Positions 34,716-44,369 of a stretch of DNA of 64,000 bases are shown here, piece by piece. The DNA comes from Tsuneonella sp. CC-YZS046. GTDB lineage: Bacteria; Pseudomonadota; Alphaproteobacteria; Sphingomonadales; Sphingomonadaceae. Both the position numbers and the translations under genes were made by a program. Numbering within the stretch: position 1 is the stretch's first letter; each line of letters begins with the position of its first letter. The DNA lies in assembly GCF_035581365.1 (NCBI RefSeq), contig NZ_CP141590.1, positions 1,980,001-2,044,000 of the forward strand, in the 5' to 3' direction. Below the pieces are notes generated by a model that saw only the letters and a list, made by a program, of their open reading frames with translations, did no database searches and was not told the origin of the DNA.

Positions 34716-35981
34716 TTAGGCCGCCTCTTCCTTCTTCTTCTCGCCGCCGAGCACGCGCACCGGCTCCTTGCGGCCTTCCACCACGTCCTTGTCGATCACG
34801 ATCTCGCTCACATCCTCGAGATCGGGGAGATCGAACATGGTGTCGAGCAGGATCAATTCGACGATGGAGCGCAGGCCGCGCGCGCCCGTCTTCCGGGCGA
34901 TCGCCTTCTGGGCAATGGTTTCCAGCGCCTCGTCGGTGAAGGTCAGGTCCACGTCCTCCAGCTCGAACAGCTTGCGATACTGCTTGGCCAGCGCATTCTT
35001 CGGCTCGGTCAGGATCTGGACCAGCGCCGCCACGTCGAGATCGTTGAGCGTGGCGATGACGGGCAGACGGCCGACGAATTCGGGAATCAGGCCGAATTTC
35101 AGCAGGTCTTCCGGTTCCGCCTTCTGCAGCAGCTCGCCCACCCGGCGCTTGTCCGGATCGGCGACATGCGCGCCGAAGCCGATCGAACGCTTCTGCAGCC
35201 GGTCGGCGATGATCTTTTCGAGGCCCGCGAAGGCGCCGCCGCAGATGAACAGAATATTGGTCGTGTCCACCTGCAGGAATTCCTGCTGCGGATGCTTGCG
35301 CCCGCCCTGCGGCGGAACGCTGGCCGTGGTGCCTTCCATCAGCTTGAGCAGCGCCTGCTGCACGCCTTCGCCCGACACGTCGCGGGTGATGGAGGGATTT
35401 TCCGCCTTGCGGGTGATCTTGTCGATCTCGTCGATATAGACGATGCCCTGCTGCGCCTTCTCGACATTGTAGTCGCTCGCCTGCAGCAGCTTGAGGATGA
35501 TGTTCTCCACATCCTCGCCGACATAGCCCGCCTCGGTCAGGGTGGTGGCGTCGGCCATGGTGAACGGCACGTCGAAGGTGCGCGCCAAGGTCTGCGCCAG
35601 CAGGGTCTTGCCGCTGCCGGTCGGGCCGACCAGCAGGATGTTGGACTTGGCAAGCTCCACATCGCCCGCCTTGCCGGAGTGCTTGAGCCGCTTGTAGTGG
35701 TTGTGCACCGCGACGGAAAGCACGCGCTTGGCGCGATCCTGGCCGATCACGTAATCGTTGAGCGTGTCGAAGATCTCGTGCGGAGTGGGAACGCCGCCAT
35801 CCTTCTTGCCCGCGATCCCGGCCTTGGTTTCCTCGCGAATGATGTCGTTGCAAAGCTCGACGCATTCGTCGCAGATGAAAACCGTCGGACCCGCGATGAG
35901 CTTGCGCACCTCATGCTGCGACTTGCCGCAGAAGCTGCAATAAAGTGTGCTCTTGGAGTCCGATCCGCTGAGTTTCGTCAT
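34716..35981 (-). CDS. clpX: ATP-dependent Clp protease ATP-binding subunit ClpX
   Basis: The 421-residue AAA+ unfoldase opens with a zinc-binding domain (YCSFCGKSQ and [10 protein letters not shown]). The ATPase carries Walker [11 protein letters not shown], the pore loop near [10 protein letters not shown], Walker [10 protein letters not shown], the [15 protein letters not shown] segment and a GRLPVIATL sensor region. It recognises, unfolds and delivers substrates to ClpP, including CtrA in Caulobacter relatives. The ATG at 35981 gives the standard start and length; an upstream in-frame start would add 22 residues. It follows clpP by 141 bases. Confidence 0.97.
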   Translation of the reverse strand: MTKLSGSDSKSTLYCSFCGKSQHEVRKLIAGPTVFICDECVELCNDIIREETKAGIAGKKDGGVPTPHEIFDTLNDYVIGQDRAKRVLSVAVHNHYKRLKHSGKAGDVELAKSNILLVGPTGSGKTLLAQTLARTFDVPFTMADATTLTEAGYVGEDVENIILKLLQASDYNVEKAQQGIVYIDEIDKITRKAENPSITRDVSGEGVQQALLKLMEGTTASVPPQGGRKHPQQEFLQVDTTNILFICGGAFAGLEKIIADRLQKRSIGFGAHVADPDKRRVGELLQKAEPEDLLKFGLIPEFVGRLPVIATLNDLDVAALVQILTEPKNALAKQYRKLFELEDVDLTFTDEALETIAQKAIARKTGARGLRSIVELILLDTMFDLPDLEDVSEIVIDKDVVEGRKEPVRVLGGEKKKEEAA

Positions 35982-36122
35982 ATTCTGTCCTGCAAACCCC
36001 ATTTTGGGGGGATTCGCCGAGTTTAACCCGACGAATCCAATTATCAACTCGTCATCAATAACACGGGCGACTTGCCCTTAGCTGAAGCAGGAAGGTTAGG
36101 AATTTCCAACCCGCGCCCCGCG

Positions 36123-36833
36123 TCAGGCTTCCGGCGCGCCGCCGGAGCCGCTTTCCTCACCGACCGCATCCGTATCCGGCCGCGATTCGAACACCTTGTC
36201 GACGATGCCGAATTTCAGCGCTTCGTCCGCTTCGAGGAAGGTATCGCGATCCAGCGTCTTCTCGATCTCGGTCAGCGACTGGCCGGTATATTTCACGTAG
36301 AGATCGTTCATCCGCTGGCGGATGCGCAGGATTTCCCGCGCCTGGATCTCGATGTCCGAGGCCATGCCCCGCGCGCCGCCGGACGGCTGGTGGACCATGA
36401 TCCGCGCATTGGGCAGCGCGATCCGCATCCCCGGCTCGCCCGCGGCCAGCAGGAAGCTGCCCATGGATGCGGCCTGGCCGATGCACACCGTGGAAACCCG
36501 CGGCTTGATGTATTGCATGGTGTCGTGGATCGCCATGCCGGCCGTCACCACGCCGCCGGGCGAATTGATATACATGCTGATCGGCTTGGACGGGTTCTCG
36601 CTTTCGAGGAACAGAAGCTGCGCCACGATCAGCGAGGCCATGCCGTCTTCCACCTGCCCGGTCACGAACACGATGCGTTCGCGCAGCAGGCGGCTGAAGA
36701 TGTCGAAGCTGCGCTCGCCCCGGCTGGTCTGCTCCACGACGACCGGCACCAGCGCGCCAGTGACCGGATCGGTTGTGAATTGCCCCTGGGTGCCGAAAGC
36801 GGAGGCGGAGCTGCCGCCAAACAGATCGATCAT
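36123..36833 (-). CDS. clpP: ATP-dependent Clp protease proteolytic subunit ClpP
   Basis: The 236-residue serine peptidase has the catalytic triad in GQAASMGSF (Ser), [10 protein letters not shown] (His) and the later Asp region around [12 protein letters not shown], plus [10 protein letters not shown]. It forms the barrel that pairs with ClpX. The ATG at 36833 (MIDLFGG) has an AGAGGA ribosome site. The C-terminal tail of about 20 residues rich in Glu, Gly and Ser is a normal alphaproteobacterial extension. It lies between the antiporter gene and clpX on the same strand. Confidence 0.97.
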   Translation of the reverse strand: MIDLFGGSSASAFGTQGQFTTDPVTGALVPVVVEQTSRGERSFDIFSRLLRERIVFVTGQVEDGMASLIVAQLLFLESENPSKPISMYINSPGGVVTAGMAIHDTMQYIKPRVSTVCIGQAASMGSFLLAAGEPGMRIALPNARIMVHQPSGGARGMASDIEIQAREILRIRQRMNDLYVKYTGQSLTEIEKTLDRDTFLEADEALKFGIVDKVFESRPDTDAVGEESGSGGAPEA

Positions 36834-36942
36834 GGAAATCCTCTTGTGGTTGCGACCGCCTATGTCGCGCCCCGGGCCGAGATGTTCAAGGGGGTTAACC
36901 TCTTTTCGCGCCGCGCCTGCCCAGCCCCTGCCCGCGAAACGC

Positions 36943-38607
36943 CTATTTTCCGCCCGGAGAGGCCGCCAGCGCGGCCATGCGCAGGGCGATCTCGCGCTCT
37001 CCCATGACGACATGATCCGCGCCGTGGCGGGCCAGATGCTCGACCTCCTCGTCCGAATGCGCCCGCGCGATGATCCGCAGCGAGGGATTGATCTGCCGCG
37101 CCCGCACCGTAATTACTCCGGCCTCCAGCCCTTCCGGGATCGCGATCAGCAGCGTCGTGGCCGCGTCTATCCGCGCCTTTTCCAGCACGCCATGGGCCGC
37201 GGCGTCGTCCACGATCACGGTGAAGCCCGCTTTCTTCGCCAGTTCCGCCATATCCCCCTGATCCTCGATCACGGTCAGCGTGTCGCCCCGCTCCAGCGCC
37301 TGGCGGGCGATCAGCTGGCCGACCCGGCCGAAGCCGACCAGCACCATCCGCGCGGGGGGAAGCGGCGGCGGCGGTTCCGGCGCTGTCTCCTTCTGCCTGG
37401 GCGAGGTAGGCTCCGCGTTGCTGGAAGCCCTGCCCCCCTTCACGATCAGGGCGAACAGCAGCGGATTGACCAGGATCGAGAGAATCGCCCCGGCAAGCAC
37501 GAGATCGCGCGCATCGTCGGTCAGGACGCCCAGCCCCACGCCCAGCCCCGCCAGGATGAAGGAGAACTCGCCGATCTGGGCAAGGCTGACGGAGACGGTC
37601 AGGGCGGTCTGGCGGGGATAGCCGAAGAACCGGACGATGCCGTATGCCGCCACCGACTTGCCGACGAGAATGATCGCGACCGTGCCCAGCAGCGGCAGGG
37701 GCTGCTTGAGCAGCACCCCCGGATCGAACAGCATTCCCACCGAAACGAAGAACAGCACGGCGAAGGCATCGCGCAGCGGCAGGGTTTCCTCGGCCGCGCG
37801 GCGGCTGAGCTGCGTCTCGCCCAGGATCATCCCGGCGAAGAAGGCACCCAGCGCGAAGGAGACGTCGAACACCACCGCCGCGCCGAATGCGACGCCAAGC
37901 GCGATGGACAGCACGGCAAGGCGGAACAGCTCGCGCGAGCCGGTATGGGCGGTCCAGTGCAGCAGCGAGGGAATGAGCCGCTTGCCCACCACCAGCATGA
38001 CCACGAAGAAACCCGTCACCTTGAGCGCGATGGCCCCAGCCGAGCGAAACAATTCGGCCATGCCGGTGCCATCGGGATTGTTCTGGATGGCGACGACCGC
38101 CGGCAGCAGCACCAGCGTCAGCACCATCACGAGGTCTTCCACGATCAGCCAGCCAACCGCGATCCGACCGCGCTCGGTCTGCACCAGATTGCGGGACTGC
38201 AGCGCCCGCAGCAGGACCACGGTGCTCGCGACCGAGAGGGCCAGCCCGAACATGACGCTGGCCAGCAGCGGCCAGCCCATCGCCCAGCCCATCAGCGAGC
38301 CGAGCAGGGTCGCGACCAGGATCTGCGCGATCGCCCCCGGCACCGCGATGCCGCGAACCGAAAGCAGATCCTTGAGGGAGAAATGGAGGCCGACGCCGAA
38401 CATCAGCAGGATGACGCCGAGTTCCGACAATTCGTTGGCCAGCCCGGCATCGGCGACAAAGCCGGGCGTGAACGGCCCGATGATGACGCCCGCGAGCAGA
38501 TAGCCCGCGATGGGCGGTATCCTGAGCCTGTGAGCCAGCGCACCGGCCGCAAAAGCAAAGACCAAACCCGCTACGATCGTCCCGATGAGAGGAGTGTGAT
38601 GGGGCAT
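36943..38607 (-). CDS. ybaL: Monovalent cation:proton antiporter-2 (CPA2), YbaL/KefB-like
   Basis: The 554-residue protein has about 12 membrane helices (residues 5-385), including [35 protein letters not shown] and [17 protein letters not shown], then a linker and a cytoplasmic TrkA-N/RCK domain from about residue 415 ([22 protein letters not shown]). The wording of the N terminus closely follows the E. coli YbaL group. It should exchange K+ or Na+ for protons, with the RCK domain sensing a nucleotide or glutathione ligand. It sits in the tig-clpP-clpX neighbourhood, separated from clpP by 109 bases. Confidence 0.9.
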   Translation of the reverse strand: MPHHTPLIGTIVAGLVFAFAAGALAHRLRIPPIAGYLLAGVIIGPFTPGFVADAGLANELSELGVILLMFGVGLHFSLKDLLSVRGIAVPGAIAQILVATLLGSLMGWAMGWPLLASVMFGLALSVASTVVLLRALQSRNLVQTERGRIAVGWLIVEDLVMVLTLVLLPAVVAIQNNPDGTGMAELFRSAGAIALKVTGFFVVMLVVGKRLIPSLLHWTAHTGSRELFRLAVLSIALGVAFGAAVVFDVSFALGAFFAGMILGETQLSRRAAEETLPLRDAFAVLFFVSVGMLFDPGVLLKQPLPLLGTVAIILVGKSVAAYGIVRFFGYPRQTALTVSVSLAQIGEFSFILAGLGVGLGVLTDDARDLVLAGAILSILVNPLLFALIVKGGRASSNAEPTSPRQKETAPEPPPPLPPARMVLVGFGRVGQLIARQALERGDTLTVIEDQGDMAELAKKAGFTVIVDDAAAHGVLEKARIDAATTLLIAIPEGLEAGVITVRARQINPSLRIIARAHSDEEVEHLARHGADHVVMGEREIALRMAALAASPGGK

Positions 38608-38636
38608 GGGCGTTTATTGCGGCCGGCGCGCTGAAT

Positions 38637-38945
38637 TCATGGAATGATCTCCAACAGGGCAAGAATGAAACATGCGATTATCGCGACGACCATCGCGGCG
38701 GTGGCGATCCACCCGACGATACCGGGCCGGTCAAGCCGATGATCGCGGGCAAGCTGGCGGTAAGGGCCGTATATGCGCTCGTTCGAGGCGATCAGCGCGA
38801 CATCCTGCGCGCTGGCCTCTTTCCTGAGATAGCGGAGCACTTCGGCCAGTTCGTCGGCTTCAAGGGCGGGATAGCGCCCGATCAGCCATTCGATCATCGC
38901 GCGCCGCTCGTCTCTGCCTGGGAGTTCCTGTCTGTCTGTCTTCAT
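38637..38945 (-). CDS. Hypothetical small membrane-anchored protein
   Basis: The 102-residue protein has a hydrophilic N-terminal part with a short helical repeat (MIEWLIGRYPALEADELAEVLRYLRKEA) and a single C-terminal membrane helix (GIVGWIATAAMVVAIIACFILALLEII). It is probably tail-anchored in the inner membrane. I do not recognise a family. It ends 30 bases before the antiporter gene and follows another small membrane gene, so the three may share a transcript. Confidence 0.65.
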   Translation of the reverse strand: MKTDRQELPGRDERRAMIEWLIGRYPALEADELAEVLRYLRKEASAQDVALIASNERIYGPYRQLARDHRLDRPGIVGWIATAAMVVAIIACFILALLEIIP

Positions 38946-38999
38946 GGGTCTGCCTCATTCGATTGAACAAGGACCGCGCGGCAGCGCGGCCCGCGACAA

Positions 39000-39359
39000 T
39001 CACGCGGCAGGGGGCGCCCTCGGCGCGAGAGGAGAAGAAGCGATCGAATGCCAGGGCGGGCCGATGGCATCCGGCCATGCGAAGGGACGCTGCGCGACAG
39101 GCGCTTGCGCCGCACGCCGATAAACCGGATGCGCGATCGCGGCCAGCGGAACCGGCACGAGGCCGACCACGCGCTTGATGCCTTCGAGCATCCGCCCGCC
39201 AAGCAGGGAAACATCGACAGTGGTGGAGCTGAAAGCGGAACCGCTGGTGCGCTCCAGCGGCGGGGCGGCCGGCACCATCGCATGAACGGCGATCAGCAAC
39301 AGCAGCACCGCCGCCACCGCATGGCGCGCGATCCTGCCGAATTTGCGATCAATATCCAT
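39000..39359 (-). CDS. Hypothetical protein with an N-terminal membrane helix
   Basis: The 119-residue product starts MDIDRKFGRIARHAVAAVLLLLIAVHAMVP, a signal anchor, and continues with a Pro/Ala-rich hydrophilic region containing RMLEGIKRVVGLVPVPLAAIAHPVYR. There are no cysteines or motifs that point to a function. The start codon is ATG at 39359. It lies between tig and another small membrane gene on the same strand. Confidence 0.55.
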   Translation of the reverse strand: MDIDRKFGRIARHAVAAVLLLLIAVHAMVPAAPPLERTSGSAFSSTTVDVSLLGGRMLEGIKRVVGLVPVPLAAIAHPVYRRAAQAPVAQRPFAWPDAIGPPWHSIASSPLAPRAPPAA

Positions 39360-39509
39360 GGTGCGACGCTAACCCAGGCCGGATCATCTCCAAAGCCTTA
39401 AATCGCGCGGCGTGCCGCCATGACTGCGTGCGCCGGCGGCCGCGGCCGATTCCGGGCGGCGGGAAGATCGCGGCCCGGCATGAGGTTCACGCCGGGCCGG
39501 AAATCCCGA

Positions 39510-41207
39510 TTACTTCTTGGCCGGAGCCTTTTTCGCCGGAGCCTTCCTGGCGGCAGGCTTTTCAGCCGCGTCGGCCTTGGCCGGAGCAGCCTTCTTGGCC
39601 GGAGCCTTGGCGGGCTTGGCGGCTTCCTGCTCGGCTTCGGCCTTCTTCGGAGCGGCCTTCCTTGCCGCGGGCTTTTGAGCGGGCTCGGCCGCTTCCTTGG
39701 CCGCAGGCGTCTTTTTGGCGGCGGGCTTTTCAGCCGGTTCCGCCTTTTCCTTGGCGGTAGCGGCCTTCTTCGGAGCGGGCTTTTCCGCATCCGCATCCGC
39801 CTTGGCTTCCGCCTTCTTCGGGGCTGCCTTTTTGGCGGGAGCCTTCTTCTTCGTTTCGGGCTTCGCTTCCGCCTCGGTCTCGCCCGCTTCGATCGCGGCT
39901 TCCAGCTCTTCGCGAGTCACTTCGCGCTCGGTCACTTCGGCCTTGTCGAACAGGAAGTCGACGACCTTGTCCTCATACAGCGGCGCGCGCAGCTGGGCCG
40001 CGGCCATCGCGTTCGACTGGACGAACTCCACGAAGCGCTGGCGGTCTTCCGGGCGATAGCGCTGGGCGGCCTGCGCCACCAGCATCTGCATTTCCTGCTG
40101 GGTCACTTCCACGCCATTGGCCTGGCCGATCTCCGACAGCAGCAGGCCGAGCCGGACGCGGCGCTCGGCGATCGAACGGTATTCGTCCTTCTCCGCCTCG
40201 ATTTCCTTCAGGGCCGCCTCGGGATCTTCCTCCTTGGCCGCCTCCTGCTGGAGCTGCGCCCAGATCTGATCGAATTCGGCATCGACCATCGACGGCGGCA
40301 CCGGGAAATCGTGCCCGGCGGCAAGCTGGTCGAGCAGCGCGCGCTTCATCTGGGTGCGGGTCAAGCCGGCGGTTTCCTGTTCCAGCTGGCCGCGCAGGAT
40401 GTCCTTGAGCTTGTCGAGGCTGTCGAGGCCAAGCGAGGTGGCGAATTCATCGTCCACCTTGGTTTCGGTGGGAACCTTCACCGCATGGACCTTGATGTCG
40501 AAGGTCGCGGGTTTGCCCTTGAGGTTTTCCGCCGGATAATCCTCGGGGAAAGTCACGGTGATGACCTTCTCCTCACCGGCCTTGAGGCCGACGAGCTGGT
40601 CCTCGAAACCAGGGATCAGGCGGCCCGCGCCCAGTTCGATCGCCTGATTCTCGGCAGCGCCGCCGTCGAACGGCTCGCCATCCAGCTTGCCGAGGAAATC
40701 GACCACCACCTGGTCGCCTTCGGCCGCCTTCCTGGTCTTCGGAGCATCCTTGAAGCTCTTCTGATTCTGGGCGAGATTGGCCAGCGCTTCATCTACCTGG
40801 GCATCGCTGACCGGCACGGTCAGCCTTTCCAGCTTGAGCCCGTCGATGGTGGGCGCCTCGATCTCGGGCAGCACTTCCAGCTCGACGGTGAGTTCGGCAT
40901 CCTTGCCTTCCTCATAGCCTTCGCCCAGCTCGATCCTGGGCTGGAGCGCGGGGCGCAGCGCCTTTTCGCGCACCAGCTCGTCCACCGATTCGCGCAGCGT
41001 GGTGTTCAGCGCCTCGGAATGCAGGGCCGGGCCGTGCATCTTCTTCACCAGATTGGCAGGCACCTTGCCCGGGCGGAAGCCCGGCATCCGCACCTGCGGC
41101 GCGATCCGCTTCACCTCGGTATCCACCCGCGCGGCGATGTCGCCCGCGGAAATGGTCAGCACATAGGCGCGCTTCAAACCTTCATTTGTCTTTTCGACGA
41201 TCTGCAT
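39510..41207 (-). CDS. tig: Trigger factor (ribosome-associated chaperone) with a Lys/Ala/Pro-rich C-terminal extension
   Basis: The 565-residue protein has the ribosome-binding N-terminal domain (FRPGKVPANLVKKMHG), an FKBP-like prolyl isomerase domain (EGDQVVVDFLGKLDGEPFDGG) and the helical chaperone domain. Unlike the usual 430-450 residues, it carries about 115 extra residues from position 450 on. These are repeats of the type KKAAPKKAEA and AEKPAAKK, resembling histone H1 or AlgP tails. The tail has no stop-codon scar or frameshift. Trigger factor helps fold nascent chains on the ribosome. It is followed by two small genes, ybaL, clpP and clpX. Confidence 0.95.
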   Translation of the reverse strand: MQIVEKTNEGLKRAYVLTISAGDIAARVDTEVKRIAPQVRMPGFRPGKVPANLVKKMHGPALHSEALNTTLRESVDELVREKALRPALQPRIELGEGYEEGKDAELTVELEVLPEIEAPTIDGLKLERLTVPVSDAQVDEALANLAQNQKSFKDAPKTRKAAEGDQVVVDFLGKLDGEPFDGGAAENQAIELGAGRLIPGFEDQLVGLKAGEEKVITVTFPEDYPAENLKGKPATFDIKVHAVKVPTETKVDDEFATSLGLDSLDKLKDILRGQLEQETAGLTRTQMKRALLDQLAAGHDFPVPPSMVDAEFDQIWAQLQQEAAKEEDPEAALKEIEAEKDEYRSIAERRVRLGLLLSEIGQANGVEVTQQEMQMLVAQAAQRYRPEDRQRFVEFVQSNAMAAAQLRAPLYEDKVVDFLFDKAEVTEREVTREELEAAIEAGETEAEAKPETKKKAPAKKAAPKKAEAKADADAEKPAPKKAATAKEKAEPAEKPAAKKTPAAKEAAEPAQKPAARKAAPKKAEAEQEAAKPAKAPAKKAAPAKADAAEKPAARKAPAKKAPAKK

Positions 41208-41260
41208 GACTTACCAAAGCCTTCCCAAATTCCGATACGTAGGAACCTCCGAGAGGGGAC

Positions 41261-41345
41261 TGGTGCGGGCGAAGGGACTCGAACCCCCACATCTTGCGAT
41301 ACTGGAACCTAAATCCAGCGCGTCTACCAGTTCCGCCACGCCCGC
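41261..41345 (-). tRNA. tRNA-Leu (anticodon TAG)
   Basis: On the minus strand a complete 85-base class II tRNA is visible: acceptor GCGGGCG/CGCCCGC, anticodon stem CTGGA with loop TTTAGGT, a long variable arm, GGTTCGAGTCC T loop and an encoded CCA end. It is upstream of tig on the same strand. Confidence 0.95.
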
Positions 41346-41482
41346 GGCCCTACGAAGCCCTTACAGGCCGGATACCTGCAAAACAGGGAAGCGCCCTTAT
41401 CGACCGACAAGGCAAAGGGCAAGCGGAACAGGGCGGGCCGCTTTCGCGTTCCCATGGGATAAGCCGAAAAAGGAACTTGCAG

Positions 41483-41731
41483 ATGCCCCGACATGCCACG
41501 CCCAGGGATGGAAAGGCCGGGCCGCAAGCCCCGGCGACGCGCCCGCCCCCTGCCGCCCCGGACACCGAACCCGATGGAGACACCATAAAGCAGCCGGACG
41601 GCGACACGGTGAAGGTGCCCGGCGGCGACCGGATCGAGCAGGGCGAAAACCCCGACGAGATCAGGCAGCCCGACCCGGATTCGATCGATTCCCCGCCTTC
41701 CCCGCCCGAAATCAGGCCCGCGCCGGATTGA
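41483..41731 (+). CDS. Hypothetical small Pro/Asp-rich protein
   Basis: The 82-residue product is almost entirely polar and disordered, with repeated D(G/P)DTIK-, DGDTVK- and PDSIDSPP-like units and 20 or more prolines. An AAGGAA ribosome site precedes the ATG at 41483. No family is recognised; similar short disordered proteins occur in sphingomonads. It is 44 bases upstream of the DUF3297 gene in the same direction. Confidence 0.5.
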   Translation: MPRHATPRDGKAGPQAPATRPPPAAPDTEPDGDTIKQPDGDTVKVPGGDRIEQGENPDEIRQPDPDSIDSPPSPPEIRPAPD

Positions 41732-41775
41732 AGCGGGCCATTGCGCAGCGGGCGCCACGATTATAAGGGGCGCGG

Positions 41776-42072
41776 ATGAACGACAGCACCGAACAGACCG
41801 GCGGCCCCGATTTGCCGCCCGACCGCCTGGCCATCAGCCCGTTGAGCCCGTATTTCGACGCCGACAAGCTGCAGCGCGGGATCGGGATCAAGTTCAAGGG
41901 CACGGTCCGCAACAATATCGAGGAATATTGCATTTCCGAAGGCTGGGTGAAGGTCCAGGCGGGCAAGACCGTGGACCGCAAGGGCCAGCCCCTGCTGCTC
42001 AAGCTCAATGGGCCGGTCGAAGCCTGGTTCGAGGATCTGGGCGACGACGCCCCGGTTGCAAAGGCAGGCTGA
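41776..42072 (+). CDS. DUF3297 family protein
   Basis: The 98-residue protein carries the family signature LAISPLSPYFDADKLQRGIGIKFKG and WVKVQAGKTVDRKGQPLLLKLNGPVEAWFED. DUF3297 proteins are small, widespread in proteobacteria, and have no established function. It converges on the CHAP-domain gene with a gap of 21 bases. No promoter or partner in the operon is evident except the small gene upstream. Confidence 0.85.
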   Translation: MNDSTEQTGGPDLPPDRLAISPLSPYFDADKLQRGIGIKFKGTVRNNIEEYCISEGWVKVQAGKTVDRKGQPLLLKLNGPVEAWFEDLGDDAPVAKAG

Positions 42073-42093
42073 AACGGCCTGCCCTGCCCGGCA

Positions 42094-42714
42094 TCACAGC
42101 CGCGCAGCGATGATCGCGCCGATCGGGTCCTTGCCCGATTTCGCTTTCTTTCCGGCTTCATTGGTGCGGACAAGCCGGGTTTCCGCGGCAGCGGGCTTCG
42201 ACTTGTCGCCATAGATGAAGCCCCGCACCGGCCACGCCGTGGTGCCCATCCCCTGAATCGGCGCATACCAGACGCGCACCATGCTCCAGTCGTTTTCGGG
42301 CGAAACGTCCACCGCGCGGACATTGTCCTCGATCTGCCCCCGGCGGCCGTCGATCGGCGACCAGTTGGCATGGCGCAGCAGCACGGTGCGCGAATCGACC
42401 ACCCGGCTGACCGCCGCGACATGGCCGAGCTGCATGTTGCGATAGGGCTGGAACGCCATCACCGCGCCGACCCGCGGCTTGCTGCCCCGCTTGTAGCGGC
42501 CTTCGGCCTGGCCCCACCAGGTCCAGGCGTCGCCATAGATCTGGATGCCCGACACCTGCCGCGCATAGGGAACGCATTGCAGATAGGGCTTGCCGTCCTG
42601 AATCCCGGAATCCGGGAACTGATCCCTGTCATCCGTCACCACCGCCGCGGCGGAAGCGGAGGTCGAAGCAACAGCCAGGGCAAGGCCGGCGGCAAGGAAA
42701 AATCGTCCCGTCAT
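42094..42714 (-). CDS. CHAP-domain peptidoglycan hydrolase-like exported protein
   Basis: The 206-residue precursor has a signal peptide ending near ASTSASA. A CHAP (cysteine, histidine-dependent amidohydrolase/peptidase) domain follows, with the catalytic Cys in LQCVPYARQVSGI, GDAWTWWGQAEGRY, and His in LGHVAAVSRVV followed by HANW. A basic tail is probably disordered. It should cleave peptidoglycan or an amide bond in the periplasm. It is transcribed divergently from der. Confidence 0.85.
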   Translation of the reverse strand: MTGRFFLAAGLALAVASTSASAAAVVTDDRDQFPDSGIQDGKPYLQCVPYARQVSGIQIYGDAWTWWGQAEGRYKRGSKPRVGAVMAFQPYRNMQLGHVAAVSRVVDSRTVLLRHANWSPIDGRRGQIEDNVRAVDVSPENDWSMVRVWYAPIQGMGTTAWPVRGFIYGDKSKPAAAETRLVRTNEAGKKAKSGKDPIGAIIAARL

Positions 42715-42830
42715 GGGATGGTAAATGGCACGGCAAAGTTATTCCGGGCCTGCAAGATTTGGTAAACAAGCCGGCAATAATTTGCCGGATGCTTGCCAAA
42801 TTTTGCCGGACGGGTCAGGGCTGGCGGATC

Positions 42831-44237
42831 ATGTCGACGCCCCACGCCCATAACAAGCTGCCGCAGGTAATCATCATCGGCCGCCCCAATGTGGGCAAGT
42901 CCACGCTGTTCAACCGGCTGGTCGGCAAGAAGCTGGCGCTGGTGGACGACCAGCCCGGCGTCACCCGCGACCGCCGCTTCGGCGAAGCGAGCCTGCTCGG
43001 GCTGGACTTCCAGATCGTGGACACGGCGGGCTGGGAAGACGAGGACCCGGAAACCCTGCCCGGCCGGATGCGGGCGCAGACCGAAGTGTCGGTCAAGGGT
43101 GCCGATGTCGCGCTGTTCGTGATCGACGCGCGCGCCGGAATCACCCCGCTGGACGAGGAAATCGGCCGCTGGCTGCGCGAGCAGGCGCTGCCGGTGATCG
43201 TCATCGCCAACAAGGCGGAAGGCCGCGCGGGCGAGCCGGGCGTGCTGGAAGCCTATGCGCTGGGCCTGGGCGATCCGGTGCCGCTTTCCGCCGAGCATGG
43301 CGAAGGGCTGGGCGACCTGTTCGAGGCCTTGCTACCCGTGATCGGAGAACACGACGAGGACGACGACCTGCCCGGCGGCGAGCTTGCGGAGGACGAGGAA
43401 GTGCCGTCCGGCCCGCTCAAGCTCGCCATCGTCGGCAGGCCCAATGCGGGCAAGTCCACCCTCATCAACCAGCTATTAGGCGAAGACCGGCTGCTGACCG
43501 GGCCGGAAGCCGGGATCACGCGCGATTCGATCGCGATCGACTGGCAATGGACCGATCCGAAAACCGGCGAGCGGCGCGACATCCGCCTGATCGACACGGC
43601 GGGCATGCGCAAGAAGGCGCGGGTCACGGAGAAGCTGGAAAAGCTCTCGGTGGCGGACGCGCGCCGGGCCATCGATTTCGCGGAAGTGGTGGTGCTGCTG
43701 CTCGATGCAACCAAGGGGCTGGAGCATCAGGACCTCAAGATCGCCTCCATGGTGCTGGAGGAAGGCCGCGCGCTGATGATCGCGATCAACAAGTGGGATG
43801 TGGCCGAAAACGCCTCGGCCTTGTTCAACGGCGTCCGGCAGGCGCTGGAGGACGGGCTGGCCCAGATTCGCGGTGTGCCGCTGTTTGCCATCTCCGCGCG
43901 CACCGGCAAGGGGCTGGACACCATGCTGGGCGCGGCCTTCGAGATCAGGGAAGCCTGGTCGCGCCGGGTGCCGACGTCCGGCCTCAATCGCTGGTTCGAC
44001 GATGCGCTCGCCGCCAATCCGCCGCCCGCGCCCGGCGGCAAGCGGATCAAGCTGCGCTACATCACCCAGGTCAAGACCCGGCCGCCCAGCTTTGTGATCT
44101 TCGGATCGCGGCTGGACCTGCTGCCCGAAAGCTACCGCCGCTATCTGGTGAACGGCATCCGGCGCGACCTCGGCTTTGATGCGGTTCCGGTCCGGCTGAC
44201 CCTGCGCAGCGCAAAGAACCCCTACGCGAAGGAGTGA
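42831..44237 (+). CDS. der: Ribosome-associated GTPase Der (EngA)
   Basis: The 468-residue protein has two tandem GTPase domains, each with Walker A (GRPNVGKST and GRPNAGKST), DTAG, and NKAE or NKWD specificity motifs, followed by a KH-like domain ending at GFDAVPVRLTLRSAKNP. Der is essential for 50S subunit assembly. The ATG at 42831 is chosen because it starts directly at the first G domain; the frame extends upstream only through a low-complexity spacer. The spacer contains two near-repeats of TTTGCCGGA. Confidence 0.96.
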   Translation: MSTPHAHNKLPQVIIIGRPNVGKSTLFNRLVGKKLALVDDQPGVTRDRRFGEASLLGLDFQIVDTAGWEDEDPETLPGRMRAQTEVSVKGADVALFVIDARAGITPLDEEIGRWLREQALPVIVIANKAEGRAGEPGVLEAYALGLGDPVPLSAEHGEGLGDLFEALLPVIGEHDEDDDLPGGELAEDEEVPSGPLKLAIVGRPNAGKSTLINQLLGEDRLLTGPEAGITRDSIAIDWQWTDPKTGERRDIRLIDTAGMRKKARVTEKLEKLSVADARRAIDFAEVVVLLLDATKGLEHQDLKIASMVLEEGRALMIAINKWDVAENASALFNGVRQALEDGLAQIRGVPLFAISARTGKGLDTMLGAAFEIREAWSRRVPTSGLNRWFDDALAANPPPAPGGKRIKLRYITQVKTRPPSFVIFGSRLDLLPESYRRYLVNGIRRDLGFDAVPVRLTLRSAKNPYAKE

Positions 44238-44310
44238 CGCCGAGGTGCGTGGATAAATGCACCCTGCGCATCCACACTCTCCGCGAAGCGACGTGCCCCG
44301 CTGCCCACAA

Positions 44311-44338
44311 CGATCCCGCTTTCGCGGAAATGACGATG
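44311..44338. repeat. REP-like palindrome (CCCGCTTTCGCGG type)
   Basis: The sequence CGATCCCGCTTTCGCGGAAA is a short imperfect palindrome of the kind found in many intergenic copies in sphingomonads. It lies between the convergent der gene and the membrane protein gene. It is a different repeat family from the copies at 14161 and 14490. Confidence 0.5.
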
Positions 44339-44369
44339 AAGGCTTAGGTCCCTCTCCCCGGGCCTTGGG

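Noticed and set aside
39471-39499. Terminator after tig
   Set aside because: The hairpin (CGGCCCGGC/GCCGGGCCG) is strong, but no T-run follows it on the minus strand, so it was not called.
41294-41482. Upstream extension of the small Pro-rich gene into tRNA-Leu
   Set aside because: The segment is antisense to tRNA-Leu; a start with an AAGGAA site at 41483 fits better.
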